A stretch of 26,503 nucleotides of DNA, from positions 1-26,503 of the IMG/VR virus record IMGVR_UViG_3300044675_004586, one strand, 5' to 3'. Shown here piece by piece: positions 14,554 to 21,357 of the stretch; within the stretch, counting starts at the first letter, position 1, and the number at the start of each line of letters is the position of its first letter. Both the position numbers and the translations under genes were made by a program. This stretch comes from a virus. The notes beneath the pieces were generated by a model. The model searched no databases and was not told where the DNA came from. It was given only the letters and a program-made list of their open reading frames with translations.

Positions 14554-14559
14554 AAATTT

Positions 14560-14787
14560 ATGAAAAACAACAAGAAAAACAAACAGTGGCTACGCAATCG
14601 CAATCAACGCAAGAACCCTAAGATCTTTTCTGCCAAGTTCGTGCAGAATCCTGATGGGTCTTTTCATATGATTGGCGGAGAAACCATGGTTCTAGAGCGA
14701 CTCAACCAACACTCATCAAATTGGGTTCGTGTTGATACTCGCGATTTCACATGTGAGCTTCGTAACAATGCTATTGTAGCACTGTAA
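14560..14787 (+). CDS. Small basic hypothetical (75 aa)
   Basis: The N-terminal 22 residues are very basic (MKNNKKNKQWLRNRNQRKNP), which suggests nucleic-acid binding. The rest looks like a small beta-rich domain (VQNPDGSFHMIGGETMVLE). No family recognised. A tRNA-like sequence starts six bases after its stop. Confidence 0.65.
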   Translation: MKNNKKNKQWLRNRNQRKNPKIFSAKFVQNPDGSFHMIGGETMVLERLNQHSSNWVRVDTRDFTCELRNNAIVAL

Positions 14788-14792
14788 ATTCT

Positions 14793-14863
14793 TTCGGCGT
14801 GATGTAAGGAGCATGGAGGATGTTGAGTGTCCTCTTGTCTTGGTTCAAGACCAAGCGCCGAAA
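14793..14863 (+). tRNA. tRNA-like gene, anticodon UGA, atypical
   Basis: The 7-bp acceptor stem TTCGGCG/CGCCGAA is perfect. A T arm CTTGG-TTCAAGA-CCAAG (14839-14855) has the canonical 5-bp stem and 7-base loop. A D arm is at 14801-14815 with three firm pairs and a GG in its short loop. The anticodon arm has a stem AGGAT/GTCCT (plus an outer G-C) and loop GTTGAGT with U33. The anticodon TGA (14824-14826) reads serine UCA. Odd points: 71 bases, a five-base variable loop instead of the long arm normal for tRNA-Ser, G32, G37, A73 as discriminator, and no encoded CCA. It may be a degenerate or repurposed tRNA. Confidence 0.62.
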
Positions 14864-14869
14864 TCTTAA

Positions 14870-14888
14870 TAAAACGTTAGAGTAAGCT
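14870..14888 (+). promoter_or_regulatory. TAAAACGTTA-type promoter, copy 10
   Basis: TAAAACGTTA, AGAG, TAAGCT at 14883-14888, six bases, then the ATG at 14895. It starts seven bases after the tRNA-like gene. Confidence 0.85.
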
Positions 14889-14894
14889 ACCGAC

Positions 14895-15815
14895 ATGGCA
14901 AACGCACCCCGCTTCGGTTTAGTATGTATCAGCGAAATCCTCAAGGATAAAAAGATCGCTTTTCAAACAATGACTCGCAAATCTTTCAACTCAATGAGTA
15001 GAGATGCAGCTATTGTTCAGCTTTCTAAGAAAATTCTCAACAATGCAAAAGTTACTGGTCAAGCTATCGTTCAATGTGCATCGACTGGTATTTCGCATTA
15101 CCGAGTTTCTTCTTCTATTTTTCCACTGATCACAGATGCAACTCTTGCTCTGTCATACGATGACCTTCCTGATTATATCGCAATTTGCGATGCTCTAAAG
15201 TTTGCAGGTAATCATGCTCGTAGGGTTGGGGTTACTCTTTCTTCTCACCCAGATCAGTTCAATGTGTTGGCTTCTTATACTCCAGACACAGTTCGTCGTA
15301 GTATTAAAGAACTCAATCATCAAGCATGGGTTCTTGATACCATGGGTTGCGAGCAAGATTTCTCTACTCCCATGTGTTTGCATGTTAGTAAGAATCCTGA
15401 TCTAAATGCAGAAACTATCACTGATTACCGCAAGCGGTTCCTTGCAAACTTTGCAGAGTGTGATCTTGGAGTTCGCGGTCGTCTCGTTCTTGAAAACGAA
15501 GACAATGGTTACTGGAACTGTGCAAACCTTTACGCACTGTTTGGTTCATCATTCCCTCTTGTGTATGATAATCTTCACAATCAATGCAATCCATCTGATC
15601 GTTGTTACATTCAAGACTTCAAAACCACATGGGGATCATTTGTTCCCGTGTTCCACCTAAGCGAAGGTATCTGTGGTTCCCGTAGCCACAGCGACTACAT
15701 CACCAATATTCCAGAATGCGTTCTTAATAATACAGACTGCATTTGGGAAGTTGAAGTCAAGGCCAAAGACAAATGCATTCTCAAACTAATCACTGAAATC
15801 TGCAACCTCCAATAA
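14895..15815 (+). CDS. uvdE: UV-damage endonuclease UvdE/UvsE (306 aa)
   Basis: A TIM-barrel repair nuclease that nicks 5' of UV photoproducts. Family features in order are RFGLVCISE at the N-terminus, CASTGISHYRVSSSIFPL (the YR.SS.. block), VTLSSHPDQFNVL, HVSKNP, VLENEDNGYW, VYDNLHNQ and the C-terminal FHLSEG with SHSDYI. The H, D and E residues of these blocks are the expected metal ligands. The length (306) matches bacterial UvsE. It stands alone between two promoter elements and has nothing in common with the T4 DenV glycosylase, so it is an independent repair solution. Confidence 0.92.
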   Translation: MANAPRFGLVCISEILKDKKIAFQTMTRKSFNSMSRDAAIVQLSKKILNNAKVTGQAIVQCASTGISHYRVSSSIFPLITDATLALSYDDLPDYIAICDALKFAGNHARRVGVTLSSHPDQFNVLASYTPDTVRRSIKELNHQAWVLDTMGCEQDFSTPMCLHVSKNPDLNAETITDYRKRFLANFAECDLGVRGRLVLENEDNGYWNCANLYALFGSSFPLVYDNLHNQCNPSDRCYIQDFKTTWGSFVPVFHLSEGICGSRSHSDYITNIPECVLNNTDCIWEVEVKAKDKCILKLITEICNLQ

Positions 15816-15834
15816 TAAAACGTTAGGCTACACT
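15816..15834 (+). promoter_or_regulatory. TAAAACGTTA-type promoter, copy 11
   Basis: TAAAACGTTA, AGGC, TACACT at 15829-15834. There is no ATG six bases on (the triplet there is ATC). The rIIA-like ATG lies 23 bases beyond the -10 box, giving a predicted CAAC-rich leader of about 17 bases with no Shine-Dalgarno. It abuts the uvdE stop. Confidence 0.8.
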
Positions 15835-15857
15835 AGGCACATCAACCACAACAACCT

Positions 15858-17771
15858 ATGAAAACTGGAATCACATCATCACCTTCAATTGCTTCGGAAG
15901 AACTGGTAAAAAGCACCATGGGACTAGCTGCGGAAAGCTCAGATATGTTTTCTTACTTCCTTCGGGATAAGATTTACACTGATAAGATGCTTGCGTGCAT
16001 TCGTGAATATGTTTGTAACGCAATCGATGAACATATTAAGTATGATATCAATCGTCCAGTCGAGATCCGTATTGATAAGGATGACGACAATAATCCCACA
16101 TGGAGTGTTCGAGATTATGCAAATGGTCTTAGTGAGGATAATATTCGAAATATTTTTGGAATGTATGGCCGATCAACCAAAACAAAATCAAATGATTTGA
16201 TTGGATGCTACGGAATCGGATCTAAAGCGGGACATTGCTACACTGATACCTTTTATGTAAGGTCTTGGTTTGAAGGTGTATGCACTCTTTATGCTTGTGT
16301 GCTGGGAGGTGGCAGCAAGGGTGTTCCTGTCGGGGAGATTTATAAGATCGACGAACAGCCTACATCAGAAAGCGGTATTGAGATCTCTTTCAATATCAAA
16401 GATTCTGATACATATAGCTTCTCTGATAAAACTGCGGGTTTTGTTGCAAAGTTTGGCAATCGAGCAGCAATCAAGTTTGAGGATACATATCGAAAGTTTG
16501 TAATGTCTCCATCTGAGTCAGATATTTCATATGAAGATGAAGGATTCGTTTTCAATCTCTACAAAGCATCCAATGGAGCAGACATCCATAATCATGTCAC
16601 AAATGCTCGATTGCATATTCGTATGGGAGGTGTGGTTTACGCAACCCTACCATGCAGTTATCTTGTCAATGGTATTATTGTAGTGGATGTTCCGATTGGC
16701 AAGCTCACTATTCCAATTTCCCGTGAGCATCTTGATACAACTCCTGCGAATAACATCGTGCTTGATAAGATCAAGACTAAGATTGCTGATCTATACAAGA
16801 AAGAAAGTGCAGAAACTCCCAAGATTTCGATGGGTGCTTACCTTGCAACATGCGGTCCATATGAAAATATCCCGCGTGAGTGGTTCACATTCTCAGCCCG
16901 TGAAACTTATCCAGCAGAATCAAAGATCGCATATTCATTCAAGCTGTATGATATGGGATATTCGGGGCGGGCTAAGTTTGATGCAAATGGGAAAATCGTG
17001 GTGTATACTGTTCCTGATAACAAATCCAAAAATGCATGGATTCGGCGGCTCGCTACCCATCTAACCACTGTTAAAGGCACTGCTTATGCTGGGTTTTCCT
17101 ACATGTATGAAAATGAAAAGATCAAAATCGTGGATAACGATACGGGTAATATTGACTTCTCTGATTTCACATTCATCAGTATTCGCAAGGCTGGCATTCC
17201 TCCAATTCCACGAACAAAGGCAGATCCAAATGCGGTGAAGCGGTTCACCATGTATGAAGGTATGCAACGGTTGGGTGTATACACAGCAGAAGAGTTTGAA
17301 GAAATCACCACAGAAAAAACCGATTTCGATGTTTATGACAAGTGGTGGGAATCTGCTAAAACATTCGATGAGCTTGACAAGCGCACTGTATCTTATAAGC
17401 CTATTGTCGGATCGCATGGTTTCTCCACTCAGAGTGTAAACATGTTCAATCAACTTATTGAACTTGGATGGATTGATCGTCGATCCACCCTCTATAGGGA
17501 TCAGGTTGCTCGTATTCAAGGTATTGTAAATGAGCGTCGTAAAGCGGTTGAGGCGACTTATAAGGTCAGTCAACTGATCAAGACGAATATCAATCCTAAA
17601 GCCATCGAGCGTCTTAGTAAGAAGCCATCTCTACTTTCCCGCTTCGACAATCTTGTAAATAAGATCAAGAAGGAAGACAGTACTCGCGGTCGTATTATCA
17701 CTGCACTGAACAGCACTTACACGCAGATTCCCCGCGAGGACATTCGCAAAATCCTCAAGCTCACAGAGTAA
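15858..17771 (+). CDS. rIIA: RIIA-like protein, GHKL ATPase (637 aa)
   Basis: A homologue of T4 rIIA. The N-terminal third is a GHKL-type ATPase: N-box IREYVCNAIDEH (E50, N54), VRDYANGLS (86-92, equivalent to DxGxG), and a glycine-rich CYGIGSKAG lid (117-125). A basic, mixed alpha/beta region follows to the end. At 637 residues it is a little shorter than T4 rIIA (725). In T4, rIIA and rIIB are membrane-associated and protect against RexAB-type exclusion. The adjacent rIIB-like gene supports the call. The first 40 residues are Ser/Thr-rich. The long antisense open frame here is a shadow. Confidence 0.9.
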   Translation: MKTGITSSPSIASEELVKSTMGLAAESSDMFSYFLRDKIYTDKMLACIREYVCNAIDEHIKYDINRPVEIRIDKDDDNNPTWSVRDYANGLSEDNIRNIFGMYGRSTKTKSNDLIGCYGIGSKAGHCYTDTFYVRSWFEGVCTLYACVLGGGSKGVPVGEIYKIDEQPTSESGIEISFNIKDSDTYSFSDKTAGFVAKFGNRAAIKFEDTYRKFVMSPSESDISYEDEGFVFNLYKASNGADIHNHVTNARLHIRMGGVVYATLPCSYLVNGIIVVDVPIGKLTIPISREHLDTTPANNIVLDKIKTKIADLYKKESAETPKISMGAYLATCGPYENIPREWFTFSARETYPAESKIAYSFKLYDMGYSGRAKFDANGKIVVYTVPDNKSKNAWIRRLATHLTTVKGTAYAGFSYMYENEKIKIVDNDTGNIDFSDFTFISIRKAGIPPIPRTKADPNAVKRFTMYEGMQRLGVYTAEEFEEITTEKTDFDVYDKWWESAKTFDELDKRTVSYKPIVGSHGFSTQSVNMFNQLIELGWIDRRSTLYRDQVARIQGIVNERRKAVEATYKVSQLIKTNINPKAIERLSKKPSLLSRFDNLVNKIKKEDSTRGRIITALNSTYTQIPREDIRKILKLTE

Positions 17772-17790
17772 TAAAACGTTAGACTAAAAT
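17772..17790 (+). promoter_or_regulatory. TAAAACGTTA-type promoter, copy 12
   Basis: TAAAACGTTA, AGAC, TAAAAT at 17785-17790, with no ATG at leaderless distance. The rIIB ATG is 47 bases beyond the -10 box, and a second promoter candidate (17802-17829) lies between. It abuts the rIIA stop. Confidence 0.75.
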
Positions 17791-17801
17791 CAAATCACCA
17801 A

Positions 17802-17829
17802 TTGACAACCAAGTAAACACTGATACAAT
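17802..17829 (+). promoter_or_regulatory. Candidate sigma70-like promoter for rIIB
   Basis: A perfect TTGACA at 17802-17807, a 16-base spacer and TACAAT at 17824-17829 with a TG extension before the -10 box (TGA at 17821-17823). Eight bases separate it from the ATG at 17838. It gives rIIB a second start that is nearly leaderless, downstream of copy 12. Confidence 0.65.
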
Positions 17830-17837
17830 ACAAACAT

Positions 17838-18836
17838 ATGACATACATCATTAACCAAACCGGAATCGTCTTGTTCATTAACAACAAGAGCATCAAGATC
17901 GAAAAGTCAGATCGTCGTTATTCGAAGATCATCGAGTGCTTTTCATTGGACAAGCAACAGCAAGAATCTGCTGTTCTGCAAGTAGTCGAATCAGTAGCAA
18001 CCAAGCTTAACAGCCTTCATGGTAAGGATGGGTTTGAAGTCGTGGATGATATTGTTTGGTATAAGGGTGAGCGTCTTCCAAATGCTCTCTCAACCAAGGT
18101 TAAGAGCATCATTCGTGAAGGTCTTCCTCTGGATGCATTTGAAAAGTTCTGGGAAAATATCTCAGAAAACCCAACTGCAAGCTCTGTAAATGAGCTGATG
18201 GAATTCCTTGAATACAAGGAACTGCCGATCACTGAAGATGGCTATTTCCTTGCCTACAAGGGCATCACAAGCGACGATTGGAGCATCCACGGCAACCTCA
18301 ACACCGTCGTCGTGGATGGCGTCGTGGACGGTTCTGGACGCATCAAGAACGAAGTGGGAAACCGGATCGAGGTGAAGCGTCGGGATGTTGATGACAACCG
18401 TGATCATCATTGTTCCTTCGGTCTTCATGTTGGTTCTCTGGAATATGCAAGTTCTTTTGCATCAAAGGTGGTTGTTGTTAAGGTTAATCCAAAGGATGTT
18501 GTCAGTGTTCCAACTGACTATAGCTGCCAGAAGTGCCGTGTTAGTGCTTACGAAGTCGTGAGTGCTTATGAAGGGGAGATCCTATCTCCTATCACTTCGG
18601 AAGATGGCGATGAGCTTGTTGATGATAGCGTGAAGGAGCGTGATGAATTCGTGGAGCGTGTTTATCGCTACATTGACAAGAAGATCGGTGAAGGGGTTTG
18701 CCAAGTCACTGTTCGACAAGTTCAGAACAGCTTCTCTCCTGATTATCCTTCCCGTGAGAAGGTTCTGGATGCTCTTCAAGATCTTCAGCTTGGATGGTAT
18801 GAAGACGAAGGTGTTCTTGTAATTGATCTTGAGTGA
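17838..18836 (+). CDS. rIIB: RIIB-like protein (332 aa)
   Basis: A homologue of T4 rIIB by sequence character and position. The N-terminal ~90 residues (TGIVLFINNKSIKIEKSDRR) match the RIIB start. A segment around SVNELMEFLEYKELPITEDG and GYFLAYKGITSDDW is typical of rIIB and related phage proteins, followed by HHCSFGLHVGSLEYAS. The length (332) is close to T4 rIIB (312). The C-terminal 60 residues (EFVERVYRYIDKKIG onward) look like a small winged helix. It presumably acts with the preceding RIIA-like protein. Confidence 0.88.
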   Translation: MTYIINQTGIVLFINNKSIKIEKSDRRYSKIIECFSLDKQQQESAVLQVVESVATKLNSLHGKDGFEVVDDIVWYKGERLPNALSTKVKSIIREGLPLDAFEKFWENISENPTASSVNELMEFLEYKELPITEDGYFLAYKGITSDDWSIHGNLNTVVVDGVVDGSGRIKNEVGNRIEVKRRDVDDNRDHHCSFGLHVGSLEYASSFASKVVVVKVNPKDVVSVPTDYSCQKCRVSAYEVVSAYEGEILSPITSEDGDELVDDSVKERDEFVERVYRYIDKKIGEGVCQVTVRQVQNSFSPDYPSREKVLDALQDLQLGWYEDEGVLVIDLE

Positions 18837-18845
18837 TCGAATCAT

Positions 18846-18877
18846 GAAGGGGGTGTGCTTAAACCCACACCCCCTTC
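18846..18877 (+). terminator. GC-rich hairpin after rIIB, probable terminator
   Basis: A perfect 12-bp stem GAAGGGGGTGTG/CACACCCCCTTC with an eight-base loop, starting nine bases after the rIIB stop. It stands out sharply in AT-rich DNA. No U-tract follows (TCACTAATAAAAC), so it may stall polymerase, protect the 3' end from exonucleases, or terminate with help. Confidence 0.75.
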
Positions 18878-18884
18878 TCACTAA

Positions 18885-18903
18885 TAAAACGTTAGAGTAG
18901 AAT
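18885..18903 (+). promoter_or_regulatory. TAAAACGTTA-type promoter, copy 13
   Basis: TAAAACGTTA, AGAG, TAGAAT at 18898-18903, six bases (AAAAAC), then the ATG at 18910. It lies seven bases after the hairpin. Confidence 0.85.
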
Positions 18904-18909
18904 AAAAAC

Positions 18910-19713
18910 ATGAAAGGTTACAAAGCAACAAAGAACATGAAGTGTCTAGATCTTACTTATGAAGTGGGTAAGACTTACAGCATTGATAAACTAACGATTT
19001 GTTCTCATGGATTTCATTTCTGCCAAGAAATGAAGGATGTGGTTAATTATTATCAACCAACAGAATATTTTGTTCTTCTTGAAGTAGAAGCACTTGGAAA
19101 GATGCAAACACAGGATAATAAATCTGCTACTGATAACCTCAAAGTAATCCGAGTTGTTCCAAAAGAAGAATATACTTTTGATGTCTGTCAGTATGAATAC
19201 GATTCCTTTGGAAATAAGATCAAGGAAACCACTCCATGTGGAATTGTCTGGCAGTATGAATACGATTCCTTTGGAAACAAGATCAAGGTAACTACTCCAT
19301 CTGGAGATGTCGTTCAGTATGAATACGATTCCTTTGGAAATATGATCAAGCGAACTAATCCATCTGAAGGTGTCTATCAGTGGGAATATGATTCCTTTGG
19401 AAACAAGATCAAGCAAACTTATCCATGTGGAACTGTCCATCAGTATGAATACGATTCCTTTGGAAACAAGATCAAGGAGAGTTATCCATCTGGAATTGTC
19501 TATCTGTATGAATACGATTCCTTTGGAAACACGATCAAGCAAACTTATCCATGTGGAACTGTCTGTCTGTATGAATACGATTCCTTTGGAAACAAGATCA
19601 AGGAGAGTTATCCATCTGGAATTGTCTATCTGTATGAATACGATTCCTTTGGAAACAAGATCAAGCAAACTAATCCAAATGGTGATACTTGGAACATCAC
19701 GATTGAGGAATAA
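18910..19713 (+). CDS. YD-repeat protein, first paralogue (267 aa)
   Basis: Residues 1-93 form a small domain (MKGYKATKNMKCLDL, HGFHFCQEMKDVVNYY, LLEVEALGK) that resembles a phage/bacterial domain I associate with DUF7666; the name is from memory. Residues 94-261 are eight 21-residue repeats of the form QYEYDSFGNKIK then T-x-P-x-G-x-V-x. This is the YD-repeat pattern of Rhs and teneurin shells. A six-residue tail NITIEE follows. No signal peptide or membrane helix. A close paralogue lies at 21358, so a recent duplication is clear. Function unknown; repeat shells usually enclose or bind other molecules. Confidence 0.85.
   Translation: MKGYKATKNMKCLDLTYEVGKTYSIDKLTICSHGFHFCQEMKDVVNYYQPTEYFVLLEVEALGKMQTQDNKSATDNLKVIRVVPKEEYTFDVCQYEYDSFGNKIKETTPCGIVWQYEYDSFGNKIKVTTPSGDVVQYEYDSFGNMIKRTNPSEGVYQWEYDSFGNKIKQTYPCGTVHQYEYDSFGNKIKESYPSGIVYLYEYDSFGNTIKQTYPCGTVCLYEYDSFGNKIKESYPSGIVYLYEYDSFGNKIKQTNPNGDTWNITIEE
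19189..19692 (+). repeat. Eight tandem 63-bp YD repeats
   Basis: Eight units of exactly 63 bases. The core GAATACGATTCCTTTGGAAA is almost invariant; the last ~27 bases vary and encode the T-x-P-x-G-x-V positions. The phase is preserved, so unit gain or loss would keep the frame. Confidence 0.95.
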
Positions 19714-19729
19714 AACGTTAGAGTACTAT
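19711..19729 (+). promoter_or_regulatory. TAAAACGTTA-type promoter, copy 14
   Basis: TAAAACGTTA, AGAG, TACTAT at 19724-19729, six bases, then the ATG at 19736. Its first three bases are the TAA stop of the YD-repeat gene. Confidence 0.85.
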
Positions 19730-19735
19730 AAAGCC

Positions 19736-20044
19736 ATGAAGCAAACACTGATTAAAGAATACATTCGAAACAAGAAAAATGATCCACGGGGAGTGGCAAT
19801 TGCCATCAAATCGAATGACCAAGTTTTTTATGGTTATTCCCTCTGCAATCCTTGTGACAAATACAACAAGGAGTTTGGTATTAACATCGCAGTTAATCGC
19901 GCTCTTGCGACAGATGGATACAGTCTTCCAGAAAGCCCTGAAACTGTTCGTACTATTGTTACGAAGTTTAAGAATTTGGAAGCTAGGGCGCTGCGATACT
20001 TCAAAGATCTAGCTCCCGAAAATATCGTATTTGACGCGGAATGA
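19736..20044 (+). CDS. Hypothetical phage protein (102 aa)
   Basis: Begins MKQTLIKEYIRNKKNDPRGV and contains the block GYSLCNPCDKYNKEFG followed by a helical region (SPETVRTIVTKFKNLEARAL). The 'GYSLCNP.D.YNKE.G...A..RA' arrangement resembles small hypothetical proteins I have seen in several large phages. The function is unknown. The frame is open far upstream through the YD repeats, but the ATG six bases after the -10 box is the start. Its TGA overlaps the ATG of the TilS-like gene. Confidence 0.75.
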   Translation: MKQTLIKEYIRNKKNDPRGVAIAIKSNDQVFYGYSLCNPCDKYNKEFGINIAVNRALATDGYSLPESPETVRTIVTKFKNLEARALRYFKDLAPENIVFDAE

Positions 20045-20667
20045 TTAAGATTGCATCATCTTTGATGCCTGATGATGGGTTTTGTGTTGCGGTGAGTGGA
20101 GGCATCGATTCAATTGCTTGCCTCCACTTGCTGCACCGGATCTATAAAGATAAAGTTGCAGCTTGTCATATCAACCACAATTATCAATCGGTTAATGATG
20201 ACATGCAATCATCGGTTTCAAAGTTTTGCAATGATTATAATATTCCTTTAAATATAATCGTCAGGCGCGGCGATGATTTGATTACTAATAATGTTGAAGC
20301 TCGCTTGCGTGAGTTTCGTTTGAATGCCTTTAAAACATTGCAAAAGGATGTTATCCTTTGCCATCACTTGAATGATGCAGTAGAGTCCTACTTGATGAAT
20401 GCATTCAAAGGATGCCCTGAGTATAAACCAATTCAAGAAATCACCAAGTTGGATGGAGTTCCTTTCAAATTGATCAGGCCATTTTTAACCAATCCGAAAC
20501 TTAATATTCAGCGTTACGCTGCTAATAACGGATTAATGAAATATATTGTGGAAGATCCATCCAATTCTGATAATAGGTTCAGGCGCAATCACATTCGTAA
20601 TCAAATCATTCCCATGCTTGACGATTTTGGTTTAGAGAAAATCGTATATAAAAAGTTCTACCAGTAA
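20041..20667 (+). CDS. tilS: Short TilS-like tRNA(Ile)-lysidine synthetase (208 aa)
   Basis: An N-type ATP pyrophosphatase. The PP-loop is SGGIDS (residues 19-24), followed by ACHINHNYQS, EARLREFR (86-93), CHHLNDAVESYLMN (107-120, equivalent to the HHxDDxxET block), LIRPFL and EDPSNSDNRFRRNHIRN (171-187), all landmarks of the TilS N-terminal domain. Bacterial TilS proteins are usually longer (E. coli 432 residues), so the C-terminal substrate-recognition domains are missing. The known reaction lysidinylates C34 of tRNA-Ile(CAU) so that it reads AUA. Whether the short form does so is open. Coupled to the preceding gene by a stop/start overlap. Confidence 0.85.
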   Translation: MIKIASSLMPDDGFCVAVSGGIDSIACLHLLHRIYKDKVAACHINHNYQSVNDDMQSSVSKFCNDYNIPLNIIVRRGDDLITNNVEARLREFRLNAFKTLQKDVILCHHLNDAVESYLMNAFKGCPEYKPIQEITKLDGVPFKLIRPFLTNPKLNIQRYAANNGLMKYIVEDPSNSDNRFRRNHIRNQIIPMLDDFGLEKIVYKKFYQ

Positions 20668-20672
20668 ATTAA

Positions 20673-20691
20673 TAAAACGTTAGGCTACACT
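20673..20691 (+). promoter_or_regulatory. TAAAACGTTA-type promoter, copy 15
   Basis: TAAAACGTTA, AGGC, TACACT at 20686-20691, six bases (ACACAC), then the ATG at 20698. Confidence 0.85.
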
Positions 20692-20697
20692 ACACAC

Positions 20698-20937
20698 ATG
20701 AAGCAAGTCAAATCATACCAAACCAAAGACAATCGGCTGTTCAATGATCGAACGGAAGCAGAGAATCATGAACTGATGTTGAATATCCGTGGGTTCCTGC
20801 ACACTTCTGGTCGAAACGGAAGTCTTAGCAGCACTGATGTTGCCAGCATCATCGCTAGTAATCAAGACGCTGTTTATGCGATTATCGGCAAGTATCGCAA
20901 AACCTTGGCGGGTATCAAGAGCAACGCTGTAAAGTAA
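20698..20937 (+). CDS. Small hypothetical protein (79 aa)
   Basis: A basic protein: MKQVKSYQTKDNRLFNDRTE is followed by a Ser/Asp-rich helical region (SSTDVASIIASNQDAVYAII) and a basic end. The opening (a lysine-rich strand, then 'DNRLF.DR.EAE.HE') resembles phage proteins that I know only as hypothetical. It heads a three-gene run with the deaminase-fold and second YD-repeat genes. Confidence 0.7.
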   Translation: MKQVKSYQTKDNRLFNDRTEAENHELMLNIRGFLHTSGRNGSLSSTDVASIIASNQDAVYAIIGKYRKTLAGIKSNAVK

Positions 20938-20941
20938 CCAA

Positions 20942-21355
20942 ATGGCTATCAATTTTTCCAAGCTTGAAGAAATCACTAAAGCTTTGAAAAGTTCAAAGCA
21001 GACTGGTAAGTGCTTTCACACCACATTTGCATTTCGTGGAAGCAAGTTGCTTTCAATTGGAATTAACAATTATAAGAAACAACACCCTGCTCGTAAGTTT
21101 GGAAACTATGTATCAACCAAAGGAGGAGGAGATTATGTCGCTGGTATCCATTCAGAGGTAAGCTCTCTGATCAAACTTGGAATGGAAGATTGTAGCGACA
21201 TTACCTTTGTGAACATCAGGGTTGACAATAACAATCGATTGGCTAATAGTCGTCCTTGTTCTAATTGTCAGAGAGTTTTAAATCAGATCGGTTACAAAAA
21301 CATTTGGTTCTACGATGGAACAACTTACATCAAACATAACAACAACATCAAATAA
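20942..21355 (+). CDS. Deaminase-fold zinc protein (137 aa)
   Basis: A cytidine/deoxycytidylate deaminase-like core: AGIHSEVSSL (H70, E72, the HxE zinc/proton-shuttle pair) and SRPCSNCQRVL (C106, C109, the PCxxC zinc ligands). The spacing fits the superfamily. The protein is short and lacks obvious allosteric or nucleotide-specific motifs, so it could act on a free nucleotide, a modified base or a nucleic acid. Neighbouring genes do not settle the substrate. Start ATG four bases after the previous stop. Confidence 0.8.
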   Translation: MAINFSKLEEITKALKSSKQTGKCFHTTFAFRGSKLLSIGINNYKKQHPARKFGNYVSTKGGGDYVAGIHSEVSSLIKLGMEDCSDITFVNIRVDNNNRLANSRPCSNCQRVLNQIGYKNIWFYDGTTYIKHNNNIK

Positions 21356-21357
21356 TA

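Noticed and set aside
17061-17573. 170-codon minus-strand frame within rIIA
   Set aside because: Antisense shadow of a well-supported gene, with no family resemblance and no promoter.
18991-19668. Long minus-strand open frame (225 codons) across the first YD-repeat array
   Set aside because: It arises because a 63-base unit without stops in that frame is repeated. It has no promoter or sensible start, and its repetitive peptide matches nothing. The + strand frame has the recognisable YD pattern.
19370-20044. Upstream extension of the 102-aa gene through the YD repeats (224 codons)
   Set aside because: The extra part is the YD array read in another frame. The ATG at 19736 lies six bases after a -10 box, like the other starts.
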